Of a DNA stretch of 22,810 nt, positions 7,281 through 14,672 are shown piece by piece; positions within the stretch are counted from its first letter, which is position 1, and each line of letters begins with the position of its first letter. The notes beneath the pieces are model-generated. The model saw nothing but the letters and a program-made list of their open reading frames with translations. It was not told the origin of the DNA and made no database searches. Source of the stretch: Coriobacteriia bacterium (GTDB taxonomy: Bacteria > Actinomycetota > Coriobacteriia > Coriobacteriales > Atopobiaceae); the NCBI GenBank assembly GCA_003150175.1, contig QAKZ01000091.1, forward strand, positions 38,311 through 61,120. The letters run 5' to 3'. The translations under genes and the position numbers were made by a program.

Positions 7281-7293
7281 TTGGTCGTATACT
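7264..7293 (+). promoter_or_regulatory. Candidate sigma70 promoter of the MFS gene
   Basis: ATGACT (7264-7269), 18-nt spacer, TATACT (7288-7293), ending 37 nt before the MFS start codon. The -35 lies inside the inverted copy of the dispersed repeat, so the repeat may have created this promoter. Boxes match consensus at 4 and 5 of 6 positions. Confidence 0.5.
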
Positions 7294-7330
7294 CGCTCGG
7301 GTTCGTTTGCGCTCGTAGGGGGAGTCATCT

Positions 7331-8491
7331 ATGAAAAAAGGGCTGATCGCGCTCGCAACAGGCTCGTTTGCCTTGGGGTTTGCCGAGTTTCTCGTCATGG
7401 GGATCATCACGAACATCGCCGCCGGGGTCGGGGTGACGGTACCGGAGGCGGGCGGGTTCATATCCGCGTACGCCGTCGGCGTGTGCTTCGGCACGCTCAT
7501 CCTCGTGTTCGGCCACCGGATCGAGCCGAAGCGCCTGCTCATGGCCTTCATGCTGCTGTGCTGCGCAGGCAACGCGATGGCGGCGCTCGCGCCCGACGCG
7601 GCCACGCTCACCGTGGCGCGCTTCATCTCGGGCATGCCCCACGGCGCGTTCTTCGGTACCGCGACCATCGCCGCCAAGGCCATGGCCGAGAAGGGCCGAG
7701 AGAACCAGGCCGTCGCCGTCATGGTCCTCGGCCAGACGCTCGCGAACACGCTCGGCGTCCCCTTCGGCACGCTGCTCGCCGGGCTCGTGAGCTGGCGCGC
7801 CGCTTTCGTCTTCGTCGCGGTATGGGCGTTGATGTCTTTCGCGCTCATCGGCAAGCTCGTCCCGCGCATCGGCGCCGTCGCAGACGCAGGGCTCGCCGGG
7901 CAGTTCCGCTTCCTCGCCAAGCCCGGCCCGTGGGTCGTGCTCGCCGCCGTGCTTTTGGGCAACACGGGGATCTTCTGCTGGTGGAGCTATGTGTCCCCCT
8001 GGCTCGAGAACTTCGGCGGCTGGGCCGCGGCGGCGCTGCCCGCGCTGCTCGTGCTCGCGGGGTCCGGCATGATCGTGGGCTCGCAGCTCGGCGGGCGCTG
8101 CGGGGATCTTCTGTCCCCGGGGCGCGCGGCGGCGATCGGCCAGGGCATCGCCTGCGCGGCCATGCTGCTCATCTTCGCGTTCTCTGGGAGCATGATCACC
8201 TCGGCGGCGCTGATGTTCCTGTGCTGCGTGGGGCTCTTTTTCCCGTCGAGCCCACAGCAGCTCGCGATGGTCGAGGTCGGCGCCGGCGGCGGCGAGATGA
8301 TCGCCGGCGCGTGCGTGCAGGTCGCGTTCAACGGCGGCAACGCCATCGGCGCGCAGATTGGCCAGGCGGTGCTGAGCACGGGCGCCGCGTACAACGCGCC
8401 CGCGCTCGCCGGCGCGCCCATCGCCGCGACGGCCGCTGTCCTGCTGCTGGCCTACGCGCGCCTCTTCGAGCCAGCGTATCACCACAGGTAA
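7331..8491 (+). CDS. MFS transporter, DHA1 drug/sugar efflux type (AraJ/YdhP-like)
   Basis: 386 residues with about 12 hydrophobic segments, the standard DHA1 size. Start ATG at 7331 with GGGGGAG upstream. The first helix pair reads GFAEFLVMGIITNIA, matching the AraJ/YdhP/PbuE branch. The loop 2-3 signature is degenerate (FGHRIEPKRLL). The helix-4 motif ARFISGMPHGAFFG and the helix-5 antiporter-like motif GQTLANTLGVPFG are present. Substrate cannot be read from sequence; relatives export sugars, nucleosides or drugs by proton antiport. It is monocistronic, divergent from the ABC operon and convergent with the DegV gene 14 bp away, with no clear terminator between them. Confidence 0.92.
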   Translation: MKKGLIALATGSFALGFAEFLVMGIITNIAAGVGVTVPEAGGFISAYAVGVCFGTLILVFGHRIEPKRLLMAFMLLCCAGNAMAALAPDAATLTVARFISGMPHGAFFGTATIAAKAMAEKGRENQAVAVMVLGQTLANTLGVPFGTLLAGLVSWRAAFVFVAVWALMSFALIGKLVPRIGAVADAGLAGQFRFLAKPGPWVVLAAVLLGNTGIFCWWSYVSPWLENFGGWAAAALPALLVLAGSGMIVGSQLGGRCGDLLSPGRAAAIGQGIACAAMLLIFAFSGSMITSAALMFLCCVGLFFPSSPQQLAMVEVGAGGGEMIAGACVQVAFNGGNAIGAQIGQAVLSTGAAYNAPALAGAPIAATAAVLLLAYARLFEPAYHHR

Positions 8492-8505
8492 ACGCCTGCA
8501 CTCCC

Positions 8506-9354
8506 CTACTTCCGGAAGAATGCCACCGCGATCGCGCCGGGGCCCACGTGGGTGCCGATAGTGGCGCCGACGCTGTGGACGGGCAGGTCGCCGCCGGGGA
8601 AGCCTTCCTTCCACAGCGCCTTCGAGTCCGCGATGTACTTTTGCAGCAGCTTGTCCGAGAGCCCCGCATAGCCGAGCGCCACGGGCATGCCGAAATCGAT
8701 GCCGCCCGCGCGCTCGACCTCCTCGTTCAGCAGGTTGCGGCCGTTCTTCGAGCCGCGCGCCTTGCCGAGCATCTTCACCTCGCCGTCCTCGATGGTGATC
8801 GCGGGCTTAATGGACAGCAGCGTGCCCACGCCCGCTGCCGCGGCGCCAATCCTGCCGCCGCGGCGCAGGTACTCAAGGGTGTCCAGGAGCGCGACCACGC
8901 ACACACGGTCGCGCAGCTCCGTGAGCTCGTCGGAGATCTCCACCGCCGTGCGCCCCTCGGCAGCCAGACGCAGCGCGTGCTCCACGAGGATCCTCTCGCC
9001 CACGCAGACGTTCAGGCTGTCGACCACGCGCACGACGGTCTTCGCCTCCGCGGCGGCGGTCATCGCGGACTGGCAGGTGCCCGAGAGCTTGGACGAGAGT
9101 GTGATGCACACGACGTCGTCGCCCGCGTCGGCCGCCTCGTCGAACGCCTGGCTGAACACGAAGGGGTTGACCTGGCCCGTCTTCGGCAGGTCGTCGCCCT
9201 CGACGAGCAGCTCGTAGAAGTGCTCGTGGCTCAGATCCACGCCGTCTGCGTAGGTATCCATGCCGAACATGATGGAGAGCGGCAGGACCACGAGGCCCTC
9301 GTGCTCGCCGGGCAGGATGTCGCTTCCGGAATCGGTGATGATGCGAACAGACAT
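8506..9354 (-). CDS. DegV family fatty-acid-binding protein
   Basis: 282 residues. The ATG at 9354 follows a GGGGAGGG Shine-Dalgarno and starts the canonical MSVRIITDSGSD. Other DegV markers: SSKLSGT, the Asp-Ser turn in VVDSLN, YLRRGGRIG and GTHVGPGAIAVAF near the C-terminus. DegV/FakB proteins bind a fatty acid and, in many Gram-positives, present it to the kinase FakA. No FakA gene is in the window. It lies 96 bp after marR on the same strand. A GC hairpin (9369-9384) abuts its Shine-Dalgarno. Confidence 0.93.
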   Translation of the reverse strand: MSVRIITDSGSDILPGEHEGLVVLPLSIMFGMDTYADGVDLSHEHFYELLVEGDDLPKTGQVNPFVFSQAFDEAADAGDDVVCITLSSKLSGTCQSAMTAAAEAKTVVRVVDSLNVCVGERILVEHALRLAAEGRTAVEISDELTELRDRVCVVALLDTLEYLRRGGRIGAAAAGVGTLLSIKPAITIEDGEVKMLGKARGSKNGRNLLNEEVERAGGIDFGMPVALGYAGLSDKLLQKYIADSKALWKEGFPGGDLPVHSVGATIGTHVGPGAIAVAFFRK

Positions 9355-9368
9355 GGCTCTTCCCTCCC

Positions 9369-9384
9369 CGGGGCGTGGGCCCCG
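9369..9384. other. GC hairpin next to the DegV ribosome-binding site
   Basis: Perfect 6-bp stem CGGGGC/GCCCCG with a GTGG loop, directly upstream of and touching the GGGGAGGG Shine-Dalgarno of the DegV gene. It could modulate translation. Only the structure is seen. Confidence 0.5.
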
Positions 9385-9450
9385 CGGTCGTTGGATTGCT
9401 GATTGGTTTGCTTGGATGGTCGCGAAGCGCTGCAAAGAAGCGCGCGGCGC

Positions 9451-9903
9451 TTATCTCGACATCGTCTTTAGCCGCTCGAGCACGGACTCCATCGACGAGT
9501 ACATCGCCTGGCGCTTGGCGGCGGTGAGGCCGTCGCCCGCCTCGTCCACGATGCGGCTGATGATCTGGTCGACCTCTACCATCGCCGCCTTGCCCTTCTC
9601 GGTAAGGCTGATGGGGGCGCGGTAGCGGGCTCCCGAGGAACCGGCGGGGGCCTCCCCCACCTCGACGAAGCCGTCGGTGGTCAGGCGGGAGACCACGCGC
9701 GAGACGGCGGCGCGGTCGATACCGGCCAGGCGCGCGAGCTCGGCGGACGTGAGGCCCTCGGGGTGCTTGTCGAGGTTGTAGACGCACATCAGGTCGCCGG
9801 CGCGCAGCCCGAAGCGCGCGAGCTCGGCGGTCTTTATGCGCTGAATCTCCTTCTCGATCGCGGCGATCAGCCCGACAAAGCCCTCAAAACGATCCTCGAC
9901 CAC
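9451..9903 (-). CDS. MarR-family transcriptional regulator
   Basis: 150 residues from a GTG at 9903 with GGGGAGG 4 nt before it. The frame continues upstream to 9981, but that extra Cys-rich part would overlap the promoter. The winged helix is clear: LTSAELARLAGIDRAAVSRV as the helix-turn-helix, then a wing with RYRAPISLTEKG. N- and C-terminal helices form the dimer interface. A 36-bp palindrome covering the promoter (9958-9993) indicates autorepression. The gene lies between a DUF2798 membrane protein and DegV on the same strand, either of which it may also control. The ligand is unknown. Confidence 0.92.
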   Translation of the reverse strand: MVEDRFEGFVGLIAAIEKEIQRIKTAELARFGLRAGDLMCVYNLDKHPEGLTSAELARLAGIDRAAVSRVVSRLTTDGFVEVGEAPAGSSGARYRAPISLTEKGKAAMVEVDQIISRIVDEAGDGLTAAKRQAMYSSMESVLERLKTMSR

Positions 9904-9951
9904 ATTGCCTCCCCACGGCGCCTGCGCGGCGCGTCCTTCTTTGCAGGAACA

Positions 9952-9981
9952 ACAATAACGGCACGTTTGTTGATAAGTCAA
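9952..9981 (-). promoter_or_regulatory. Promoter of marR
   Basis: Minus-strand TTGACT (9981-9976), 18-nt spacer, TATTGT (9957-9952), about 50 nt before the GTG start. Near-consensus boxes. The spacer and -35 are covered by the palindrome at 9958-9993. Confidence 0.6.
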
Positions 9982-9993
9982 CAGACGTGCCGT
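9958..9993. promoter_or_regulatory. 36-bp palindrome, likely MarR operator
   Basis: Arms 9958-9973 and 9978-9993 match at 15 of 16 positions around a TAAG centre; the inner part reads TTGTTGA-TAAG-TCAACA, the style of MarR boxes. It overlaps the -35 and spacer of the marR promoter. As RNA it would also form a hairpin after the DUF2798 gene, followed by TTATTGTTGTT, so it could double as that gene's terminator. Confidence 0.6.
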
Positions 9994-10041
9994 TTACACA
10001 CATTTTTATGTAGCGGGCATGAAGAAGCCCCGCCCCGTGGC

Positions 10042-10542
10042 CTATCCCAGCTGCGGCTCCGCGAGCACCGTGCCCTCGGGGAACGCGCGGCGGAACACGA
10101 AGCGCGCGGCGGGGCCCGCGAAGAGCAGGTTCCACGGCAGCGCCATCACGAAGTTCCAGGGGATGTTGGCCAGCCACGTCGCCGGGACCATCGCGAGCGT
10201 GCCCGCGTGGAAAGCGCCCTCGAAAGCGCCATAGAGGCTCATGATGATGACCATCGGGAAGACCGTGCAGGTCGAGATCGCGAGCGTCATCGCACGGGGG
10301 CTCGACTCTCCGGGCGTCACGAGGTGCTTGAACGCAAAGCCCTTGGCAAACGGGCTCGCCACGAACCAGTCGCACAGCATGGCGAAGACGTACGCGAACG
10401 GGAAGCCGACCCACGCGTCGACGAGGACCCCGACGTTGAGGGCGCCCTGCTGGCGCGCGACGTTGTAGATGCTCATCCAGAGCACCATCAGGAAACACAT
10501 GATAAAGGTGAACAGCAGGCTCTCGCGCTTGTTCTTGGGCAT
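10042..10542 (-). CDS. DUF2798 family membrane protein (two tandem copies)
   Basis: 166 residues. ATG at 10542 with GAGGAG upstream. Two related halves, each with two membrane segments: RESLLFTFIMCFLMVLWMSI with GFPFAYVFAMLCDWFV, and TLAISTCTVFPMVIIMSLYG with IPWNFVMALPWNLLFAGPAA. This two-fold layout with MPKNKRES at the N-terminus is typical of DUF2798 proteins, whose function is unknown. It is divergent from the aminotransferase and upstream of marR; MarR control is plausible but not shown. A terminator-like hairpin lies in its leader. Confidence 0.8.
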   Translation of the reverse strand: MPKNKRESLLFTFIMCFLMVLWMSIYNVARQQGALNVGVLVDAWVGFPFAYVFAMLCDWFVASPFAKGFAFKHLVTPGESSPRAMTLAISTCTVFPMVIIMSLYGAFEGAFHAGTLAMVPATWLANIPWNFVMALPWNLLFAGPAARFVFRRAFPEGTVLAEPQLG

Positions 10543-10595
10543 GGAAGAACTCTCCTCACACATAGAAATCCTGGCCCGGCGAGCGTGGTTCGCCC

Positions 10596-10627
10596 AAAAA
10601 AAGCCCTCGTCCACGGACCAGCGGACG
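10596..10627 (-). terminator. Terminator-like hairpin in the leader of the DUF2798 gene
   Basis: Minus-strand CGTCCGC (10627-10621), 6-nt loop, GTGGACG (10614-10608) gives a 7-bp stem with one G-U pair. AGGGC and seven T residues (10602-10596) follow. It lies between the predicted start of transcription and the gene, 54 nt before the ATG, so it could act as an attenuator. No leader peptide is visible. Confidence 0.5.
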
Positions 10628-10632
10628 CGGCC

Positions 10633-10662
10633 ATTCTAGCGTGCGCGGGGCGTGTTTCGTAA
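10633..10662 (-). promoter_or_regulatory. Candidate promoter of the DUF2798 gene
   Basis: Minus-strand TTACGA (10662-10657), 18-nt spacer, TAGAAT (10638-10633). The -10 is good, the -35 weak. A LacI-type half-palindrome, GTAAGCGTTTAC (10659-10670), overlaps the -35. Confidence 0.4.
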
Positions 10663-10670
10663 GCGTTTAC
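10659..10670. promoter_or_regulatory. GTAAGCGTTTAC, a LacI-type operator-like palindrome
   Basis: Fits the GTAANCGNTTAC pattern of many LacI-family operators, in the divergent space between the DUF2798 and aminotransferase genes. A 10 of 12 match, CGAAGCGTTTAC, sits at 15445-15456 just upstream of the Trp leader promoter. No LacI-family gene is in the window. Confidence 0.35.
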
Positions 10671-10693
10671 TTTGTGGAGAATCGCCGGTGCGC

Positions 10694-10723
10694 CGCAGGT
10701 CGAACGTGTAGGTTGGACCTGCG
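10694..10723. promoter_or_regulatory. 8-bp dyad in the aminotransferase leader
   Basis: CGCAGGTC (10694-10701) and GACCTGCG (10716-10723) are perfect inverted repeats around 14 nt. They lie about 70 bp before the aminotransferase ATG and may be an operator or leader hairpin. It does not match a riboswitch class I recognise. Confidence 0.4.
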
Positions 10724-10789
10724 AAAATCACCAAACCGATGGCGTGCATAGAAGGGCGCGAGCCCATCGCAGGCCCCGAAGGAGCACCG

Positions 10790-11956
10790 ATGCAAGAACT
10801 CAGCTCGCGAACCTCGCGGTTCACCGATTCCGTGATCCGCCGCATGACGCGGATCTGCATGCAGCACGACGCCATCAACCTCAGCCAGGGGTTCCCCGAC
10901 TTCGACCCGCCGCGCGTCATCGAGGACCGCCTCGCCGAGGTCGCCTACAAGGGACCGCACCAGTACGCCATCACCTGGGGCGCGCCGAACTTCCGCGCCG
11001 CGCTCGCGGCGAAGCAGAGCCCGCGCATGGGCCTCGACATCGACCCGGAGACCCAGATCGTCGTGACCTGTGGCTCCACCGAGGCCATGATGTGCTCGGT
11101 CATGACGGTGACGAACCCCGGCGACCGCGTGGTCATCTTCACGCCCTTCTACGAGAACTACGGGGCGGACACGATCCTGTGCGGCGCCGAGCCGACCTAC
11201 GTCGAGCTGCACGCCCCGACGTTCACGTTCGACGAGGCGGAGCTCGAGCGCGCCTGCGCGCGGCCCGGGACCAAGGCGCTCATCCTCTGCAACCCCTCGA
11301 ACCCGTGCGGCCACGTGTTTACCCGCTCTGAGCTCGAGTTCATTGCCAAGCTCGCCCAGAAGTACGACCTGTGGGTGATCACCGACGAGGTCTATGAGCA
11401 CATCGTGTACGCGCCGCACGAGCACATCTACTTCGCGAGCCTGCCGGGGATGGCCGAGCGGACGCTGTCATGCAGCTCGCTTTCCAAGACCTACTCGATG
11501 ACGGGCTGGCGCCTGGGCTACGTCATCGCGCCTGCCGAGGTCATCGACCGCGCGCGCAAGGTGCACGACTTCCTGACCGTCGGCGCCGCCGCCCCGCTCA
11601 TGGAGGCCGCCGTCGCAGGCCTTACGCTGCCGCAGAGCTACTACGACGAGATGGCCGCGATGTACACGCGCAAGCGCGACCTGTTCTGCGACGGTCTGCG
11701 CGACCTGGGCTTCAGCTTCACCGAGCCCGAGGGCGCCTATTACGTGATGGCCGACGTGAGCGAGCTCGGCTACGCCGACGACTACGACTGCGCGGTCGAC
11801 CTCATCCGCAAGGTCGGCGTGGGCACCGTACCCTGCAGCTGCTTCTACGACAAACCCGAGCACCGCTTCGTGCGCTTCCACTTCGCGAAGAGCGACGAGG
11901 TGCTCAAGTCCGCGCTCGACCGCCTCGACGGCTGGCGCGAGAAGATGCGCGCGTAG
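10790..11956 (+). CDS. PLP-dependent class I/II aminotransferase
   Basis: 388 residues, usual for the family. ATG at 10790 is chosen over the upstream ATG at 10739 because AAGGAG lies 5-6 nt before it. Motifs: NLSQGFPDFDPP near the N-terminus; CGSTEAM and TPFYENY of the cofactor pocket; NPSNPCG; DEVYEH; and SSLSKTYSMTGWRLGY with the PLP-binding lysine at about residue 233. The opening SQGFPDF places it near the methionine/kynurenine/aromatic aminotransferase branch rather than AspC proper. Amino donor is not determinable. It ends 4 bp from the convergent SDR gene. Its promoter region holds a LacI-like palindrome and a leader dyad. Confidence 0.92.
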   Translation: MQELSSRTSRFTDSVIRRMTRICMQHDAINLSQGFPDFDPPRVIEDRLAEVAYKGPHQYAITWGAPNFRAALAAKQSPRMGLDIDPETQIVVTCGSTEAMMCSVMTVTNPGDRVVIFTPFYENYGADTILCGAEPTYVELHAPTFTFDEAELERACARPGTKALILCNPSNPCGHVFTRSELEFIAKLAQKYDLWVITDEVYEHIVYAPHEHIYFASLPGMAERTLSCSSLSKTYSMTGWRLGYVIAPAEVIDRARKVHDFLTVGAAAPLMEAAVAGLTLPQSYYDEMAAMYTRKRDLFCDGLRDLGFSFTEPEGAYYVMADVSELGYADDYDCAVDLIRKVGVGTVPCSCFYDKPEHRFVRFHFAKSDEVLKSALDRLDGWREKMRA

Positions 11957-11960
11957 CCCT

Positions 11961-12827
11961 CTACCAGCCGAAATCTGCCAAGCAGCGGTCGAGGTCCTCC
12001 TCGAAGGTCCCGAGCTCGATGCCCGCGGCACAGATCTTGCCCGATGCGAGGCGGAAGTCGCGCGGGCGGTCGGCGTAGGTGTCGCGGTCGGGCAGGATCA
12101 GCCGGTCGACCTCAGCCTCCGTGCAGCCGAGCCTCGATGCCACCAAGCGGGCGGTCTCGTAGGTCGTGAGCCCGTTCTGGCTCGCGAAGTGGTACGCGCC
12201 GCTCGGCAGCTCGAGGATCTGCGGCAGCTGCTCGGCGAAGCGCTGCGCGTAGGTCATGTTGCGGCGCTCGTTGACGCGAAACGCCGTGGGCTTGCTCGCG
12301 CGGACGGCCTTGAGCACGTTGCCGAGGATGTTCGGCGATGCCTTCACGCCCGGCATCGAAAGCCCGAACATCCAGCTGAAGCGCAGGATGAGGTAGTCGT
12401 CGACGTTCGCGCGAATCCAGGCGTCGGCCTCCATCTTTTGCCGCCCGTAGGCGCTCACGGACGCCTGCTCGTCGTCCTCGGCGTACGGCGCCACGCCGGG
12501 CGCGGCGTTGAAGCACTGCTCGGTCGAGATGAACACCACGCGCCGGCCGCGCTCGCGGCACACCTTCGCGATGGCGATGGCGGACTCGGTGTTCACGCGG
12601 TGCGTGAGCTCGGGCAGCTCCTCGCAGTGGGCCGTCGAAGCATCGGCGGCCATGTGCAGGCACACGTCGAAGTCCGCGGCGCGGAAGTACTCCTCGACCG
12701 CCTCGGGCGACGAGAAGTCCACGTCGGTGTGCGAGACGCAGCTGAACTCCAGTGCATCCGCGTTGTAGAGGCGCGCAAGGCTCGCGAGGTACCCGTGCGC
12801 GCCAGTGACCAGGACTTTCTTCTTCAT
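11961..12827 (-). CDS. RmlD-like NAD(P)-dependent sugar-nucleotide reductase (extended SDR)
   Basis: 288 residues, third gene of the deoC-manA operon. ATG at 12827 with AAGGAG upstream. N-terminal Rossmann motif TGAHGYLAS (about 8-16) has only two of the three usual glycines of GxxGxxG; the third position is Ala. STEQCFN corresponds to the RmlD strand STDYVF. The catalytic YxxxK is SAYGRQK (Tyr about 127, Lys about 131). The family makes deoxysugars such as dTDP-rhamnose or binds sugar nucleotides. Some relatives are non-enzymatic, so the substrate is open. Its placement after mannose-6-phosphate isomerase suggests sugar or nucleotide-sugar metabolism. Confidence 0.82.
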   Translation of the reverse strand: MKKKVLVTGAHGYLASLARLYNADALEFSCVSHTDVDFSSPEAVEEYFRAADFDVCLHMAADASTAHCEELPELTHRVNTESAIAIAKVCRERGRRVVFISTEQCFNAAPGVAPYAEDDEQASVSAYGRQKMEADAWIRANVDDYLILRFSWMFGLSMPGVKASPNILGNVLKAVRASKPTAFRVNERRNMTYAQRFAEQLPQILELPSGAYHFASQNGLTTYETARLVASRLGCTEAEVDRLILPDRDTYADRPRDFRLASGKICAAGIELGTFEEDLDRCLADFGW

Positions 12828-12851
12828 AGCTCTGCTCCTTCTCGCAGGTTC

Positions 12852-12870
12852 GCGCGCCGATGGGGCGCGC
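12852..12870. other. Hairpin between manA and the SDR gene
   Basis: GCGCGCC (12852-12858), 5-nt loop, GGCGCGC (12864-12870): a perfect 7-bp GC stem in the 46-bp gap, with no U-run. It may adjust expression of the downstream gene. Confidence 0.5.
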
Positions 12871-12873
12871 AGA

Positions 12874-13821
12874 TCAGGCTACCTCGCCGGGGCACGCGGC
12901 GTACGAGCGGATCACGCGGCAGTTGCCCTCGACCACGTAGCTGCCCGCGCTGGCGGGCATAAGGAGCGACCTCGTGCACGTGAGCTCGGCCGAGCCCTCG
13001 GCGCACGTCACGCGCGCGGCGCCTCCGACGCAGGACAGCACATGATACCGCCCATCGAGCTCTTGCTCCCAGCTGCCGCGAACGTCCGCCACGTCGGCGA
13101 TAAAGAGGCGGTGCGTCACCCCGCGGCGGACGCTCGCGGGGGCCGCGGGGTCGTAGGCGCCCAGGTGGACGGGGTCAGGGCGGTTCTGCGTGCGCAGGAC
13201 GTCGAAGGCCTTCCGCACATGGAGCTCGCGGCCGCGGCCCCAGTCGCAGATGCGGTAGGTGCAGAAGCCGAGGCTGCCGACCTCGACCGCGAGCACGCCC
13301 GCGCCGAGGGCGTGCAGGGTGCCCGCGGGCACGCAGACGAAGTCGCCCTCGGAGACGGGGACGCGGCGGCCGTACTTATCGCCGATCGTGTCGTCTGCCG
13401 CGGCCGCGCGCAGGGCATCGATGTCGTCGGTCTCCGAGCCCAGGATGATCGTCGCGCCGGGCTCGGCCTCCACGATGTACCAGGACTCGGTCTTCTCGTG
13501 GTCGTCCTCGTGCGCCTGGGCGTAGGCCTCGTCGGGGTGCACCTGGACCGAGAGACTCTGCGCCGCGCTCATGGTGATGATCTGGATGACGCCGTCGTCC
13601 GTGAGGTCGCCCATGATCTCCGCGCGGTGCCCGGCCAGGAGCTCGTCGAGCGGGGTGCCGTTGTACGGGCCTCCCTCGACGTCGTTCACGAGCCCGCGGT
13701 GGACCGAGACGTCGAACGACTCGCCGTACGCGACGTCGCCCTCGATGCCGCGCAGACGGTTGATGGCGCTGCCCGACCACACGGGCGAGATCAGGTTCGG
13801 TTTGAGCAGCAGCGGTCCCAC
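12874..13821 (-). CDS. manA: Mannose-6-phosphate isomerase, class I
   Basis: Interconverts mannose-6-phosphate and fructose-6-phosphate with Zn2+. 315 residues, matching the short Bacillus-type class I enzyme. GTG start at 13821 has AGGAGG 5 nt before it, the Shine-Dalgarno overlapping the deoC stop. Zn ligands are recognisable: SVQVHPDEAY (His about 95), KTESWYI (Glu about 112) and VPAGTLHALG (His about 170), plus YRICDWGR further on. The N-terminal segments are diverged (GESFDVSVHRG for the usual GESWEIS). The upstream strand, normally (L/I)(L/I)KFIDA, reads QIITMSAA, so substrate use may differ. It is cotranscribed with deoC (9-nt gap) and the SDR. Confidence 0.88.
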   Translation of the reverse strand: MGPLLLKPNLISPVWSGSAINRLRGIEGDVAYGESFDVSVHRGLVNDVEGGPYNGTPLDELLAGHRAEIMGDLTDDGVIQIITMSAAQSLSVQVHPDEAYAQAHEDDHEKTESWYIVEAEPGATIILGSETDDIDALRAAAADDTIGDKYGRRVPVSEGDFVCVPAGTLHALGAGVLAVEVGSLGFCTYRICDWGRGRELHVRKAFDVLRTQNRPDPVHLGAYDPAAPASVRRGVTHRLFIADVADVRGSWEQELDGRYHVLSCVGGAARVTCAEGSAELTCTRSLLMPASAGSYVVEGNCRVIRSYAACPGEVA

Positions 13822-13830
13822 AAGCGCCTC

Positions 13831-14541
13831 CTAGAGCTCGATGGTGTCCACGCCCTCGGCCGCCATGCGGCGACCGAGCTCCTCGATGATGGGCACGCCC
13901 GCGCTGCAGCCGATGCGCTCGGCGCCGGCGCGTACCATGTCGAGGAAGGCGTCCGCCGTGCGGATGCCGCCGGCAGCCTTAACCTTAACGCGGGCATCGA
14001 CGTGCTCGCGCATGAGCTTCACGTCATCGACGGTGGCGCCGCCCGTCGAGAAGCCCGTCGAGGTCTTGACGAAGTCGGGCAGCACCTCGCTGGCGACCTT
14101 GCAAAGACCGAGCTTCTCGTCCTCGGTGAGCAGGCAGTTCTCGAAGATGACCTTGGAGGGGACACCGGCCTCGCGGCACACCTCGACGATCTGGGTCATC
14201 TCGTCGCGGATGTAGTCCCAGTTGCCTGCCTTGACCTCGGTGAGGTTGACGACGTAGTCGATCTCGTTGGCGCCGTTGGCCAGGGCGTCCTTGGTCTCGA
14301 AGACCTTGGTGGCAATGGTGGTCTGGCCCAAGGGGAAGCCGATCGCGGCGCCCGTGTCGATGTCGGTGCCGGCGAGCAGCTCGGAGCAGAGCTTAGACTG
14401 GACGGAGTTGATGGCGACCATCTTGAAGTGGTAGCGCTTGGCCTCGTCGCAGAGCTTCTCCATGTCGGCGCGGGTGGCGTCGGGGTGGAGGTTGGTGTGG
14501 TCGACGAGGCGCGCGAGGTCATCGAGGGTGTAGGGCTTCAT
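13831..14541 (-). CDS. deoC: Deoxyribose-phosphate aldolase
   Basis: Splits 2-deoxyribose-5-phosphate to glyceraldehyde-3-phosphate and acetaldehyde in deoxynucleoside catabolism. 236 residues, class I aldolase. Catalytic residues are intact: Asp about 95 in NEIDYVVNL, Schiff-base Lys about 159 in VKTSTGF, and Lys about 188 in VKAAGGIRT. The ATG at 14541 begins the conserved [18 protein letters not shown]; upstream in-frame sequence crosses the promoter and is not coding. The Shine-Dalgarno is purine-rich (AAGGAAGAAGAAG) but not tight. First gene of the deoC-manA-SDR operon, with a promoter at 14644-14672 and the GntR gene divergent. Confidence 0.94.
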   Translation of the reverse strand: MKPYTLDDLARLVDHTNLHPDATRADMEKLCDEAKRYHFKMVAINSVQSKLCSELLAGTDIDTGAAIGFPLGQTTIATKVFETKDALANGANEIDYVVNLTEVKAGNWDYIRDEMTQIVEVCREAGVPSKVIFENCLLTEDEKLGLCKVASEVLPDFVKTSTGFSTGGATVDDVKLMREHVDARVKVKAAGGIRTADAFLDMVRAGAERIGCSAGVPIIEELGRRMAAEGVDTIEL

Positions 14542-14574
14542 GGTCTGGGCTTCTTCTTCCTTTTTTGGGGTTCG

Positions 14575-14590
14575 GCCCGCGTTGGCGGGC
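14575..14590. other. Leader hairpin of the deoC operon
   Basis: GCCCGC/GCGGGC, a perfect 6-bp stem with a 4-nt loop, in the deoC 5' untranslated region. No U-run follows on the minus strand, so it is not a terminator there. Role unknown. Confidence 0.4.
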
Positions 14591-14643
14591 TCGGTCTGCC
14601 GCGGTGGTAGCATCGAAGCAATGGGCTTCTTATGTACGCCTGT

Positions 14644-14672
14644 ATTGTAGTTATGTCCGTACATATAAGCAA
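14644..14672 (-). promoter_or_regulatory. Promoter of the deoC-manA-SDR operon
   Basis: Minus-strand TTGCTT (14672-14667), exactly 17 nt, then TACAAT (14649-14644), about 100 nt before the deoC ATG. Both boxes match consensus well. The spacer is largely occupied by the dyad at 14652-14665. On the opposite strand TACTAT (14673-14678) may be the gntR -10 box. Confidence 0.65.
14652..14665. promoter_or_regulatory. GntR operator candidate TATGT-CCGT-ACATA
   Basis: A 14-bp dyad centred in the spacer of the deoC promoter and just upstream of gntR. A second inverted copy of the half site, TATGTACG at 14631-14638, pairs with CGTACATA at 14658-14665. Position and symmetry fit a local GntR/HutC regulator repressing deoC-manA-SDR and itself. 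Confidence 0.6.

Noticed and set aside
7231..9402. A 723-codon plus-strand reading frame across the MFS and DegV genes
   Set aside because: It is an out-of-frame shadow of GC-rich codons: Arg/Ala/Gly-rich with no domain, and it overlaps two well-supported genes.
9904..9981. Longer MarR start at 9981
   Set aside because: The extension would begin inside the palindromic operator and promoter and is not typical of MarR N-termini.
10671..10789. A riboswitch in the aminotransferase leader
   Set aside because: Several small stems can be drawn, but none matches a known class and no terminator or sequestering helix is clear.
12805..14610. A 601-codon plus-strand frame antisense to manA and deoC
   Set aside because: Composition is Val/Leu/Arg/Gly shadow sequence, without Shine-Dalgarno or motifs; the minus-strand genes have catalytic residues.
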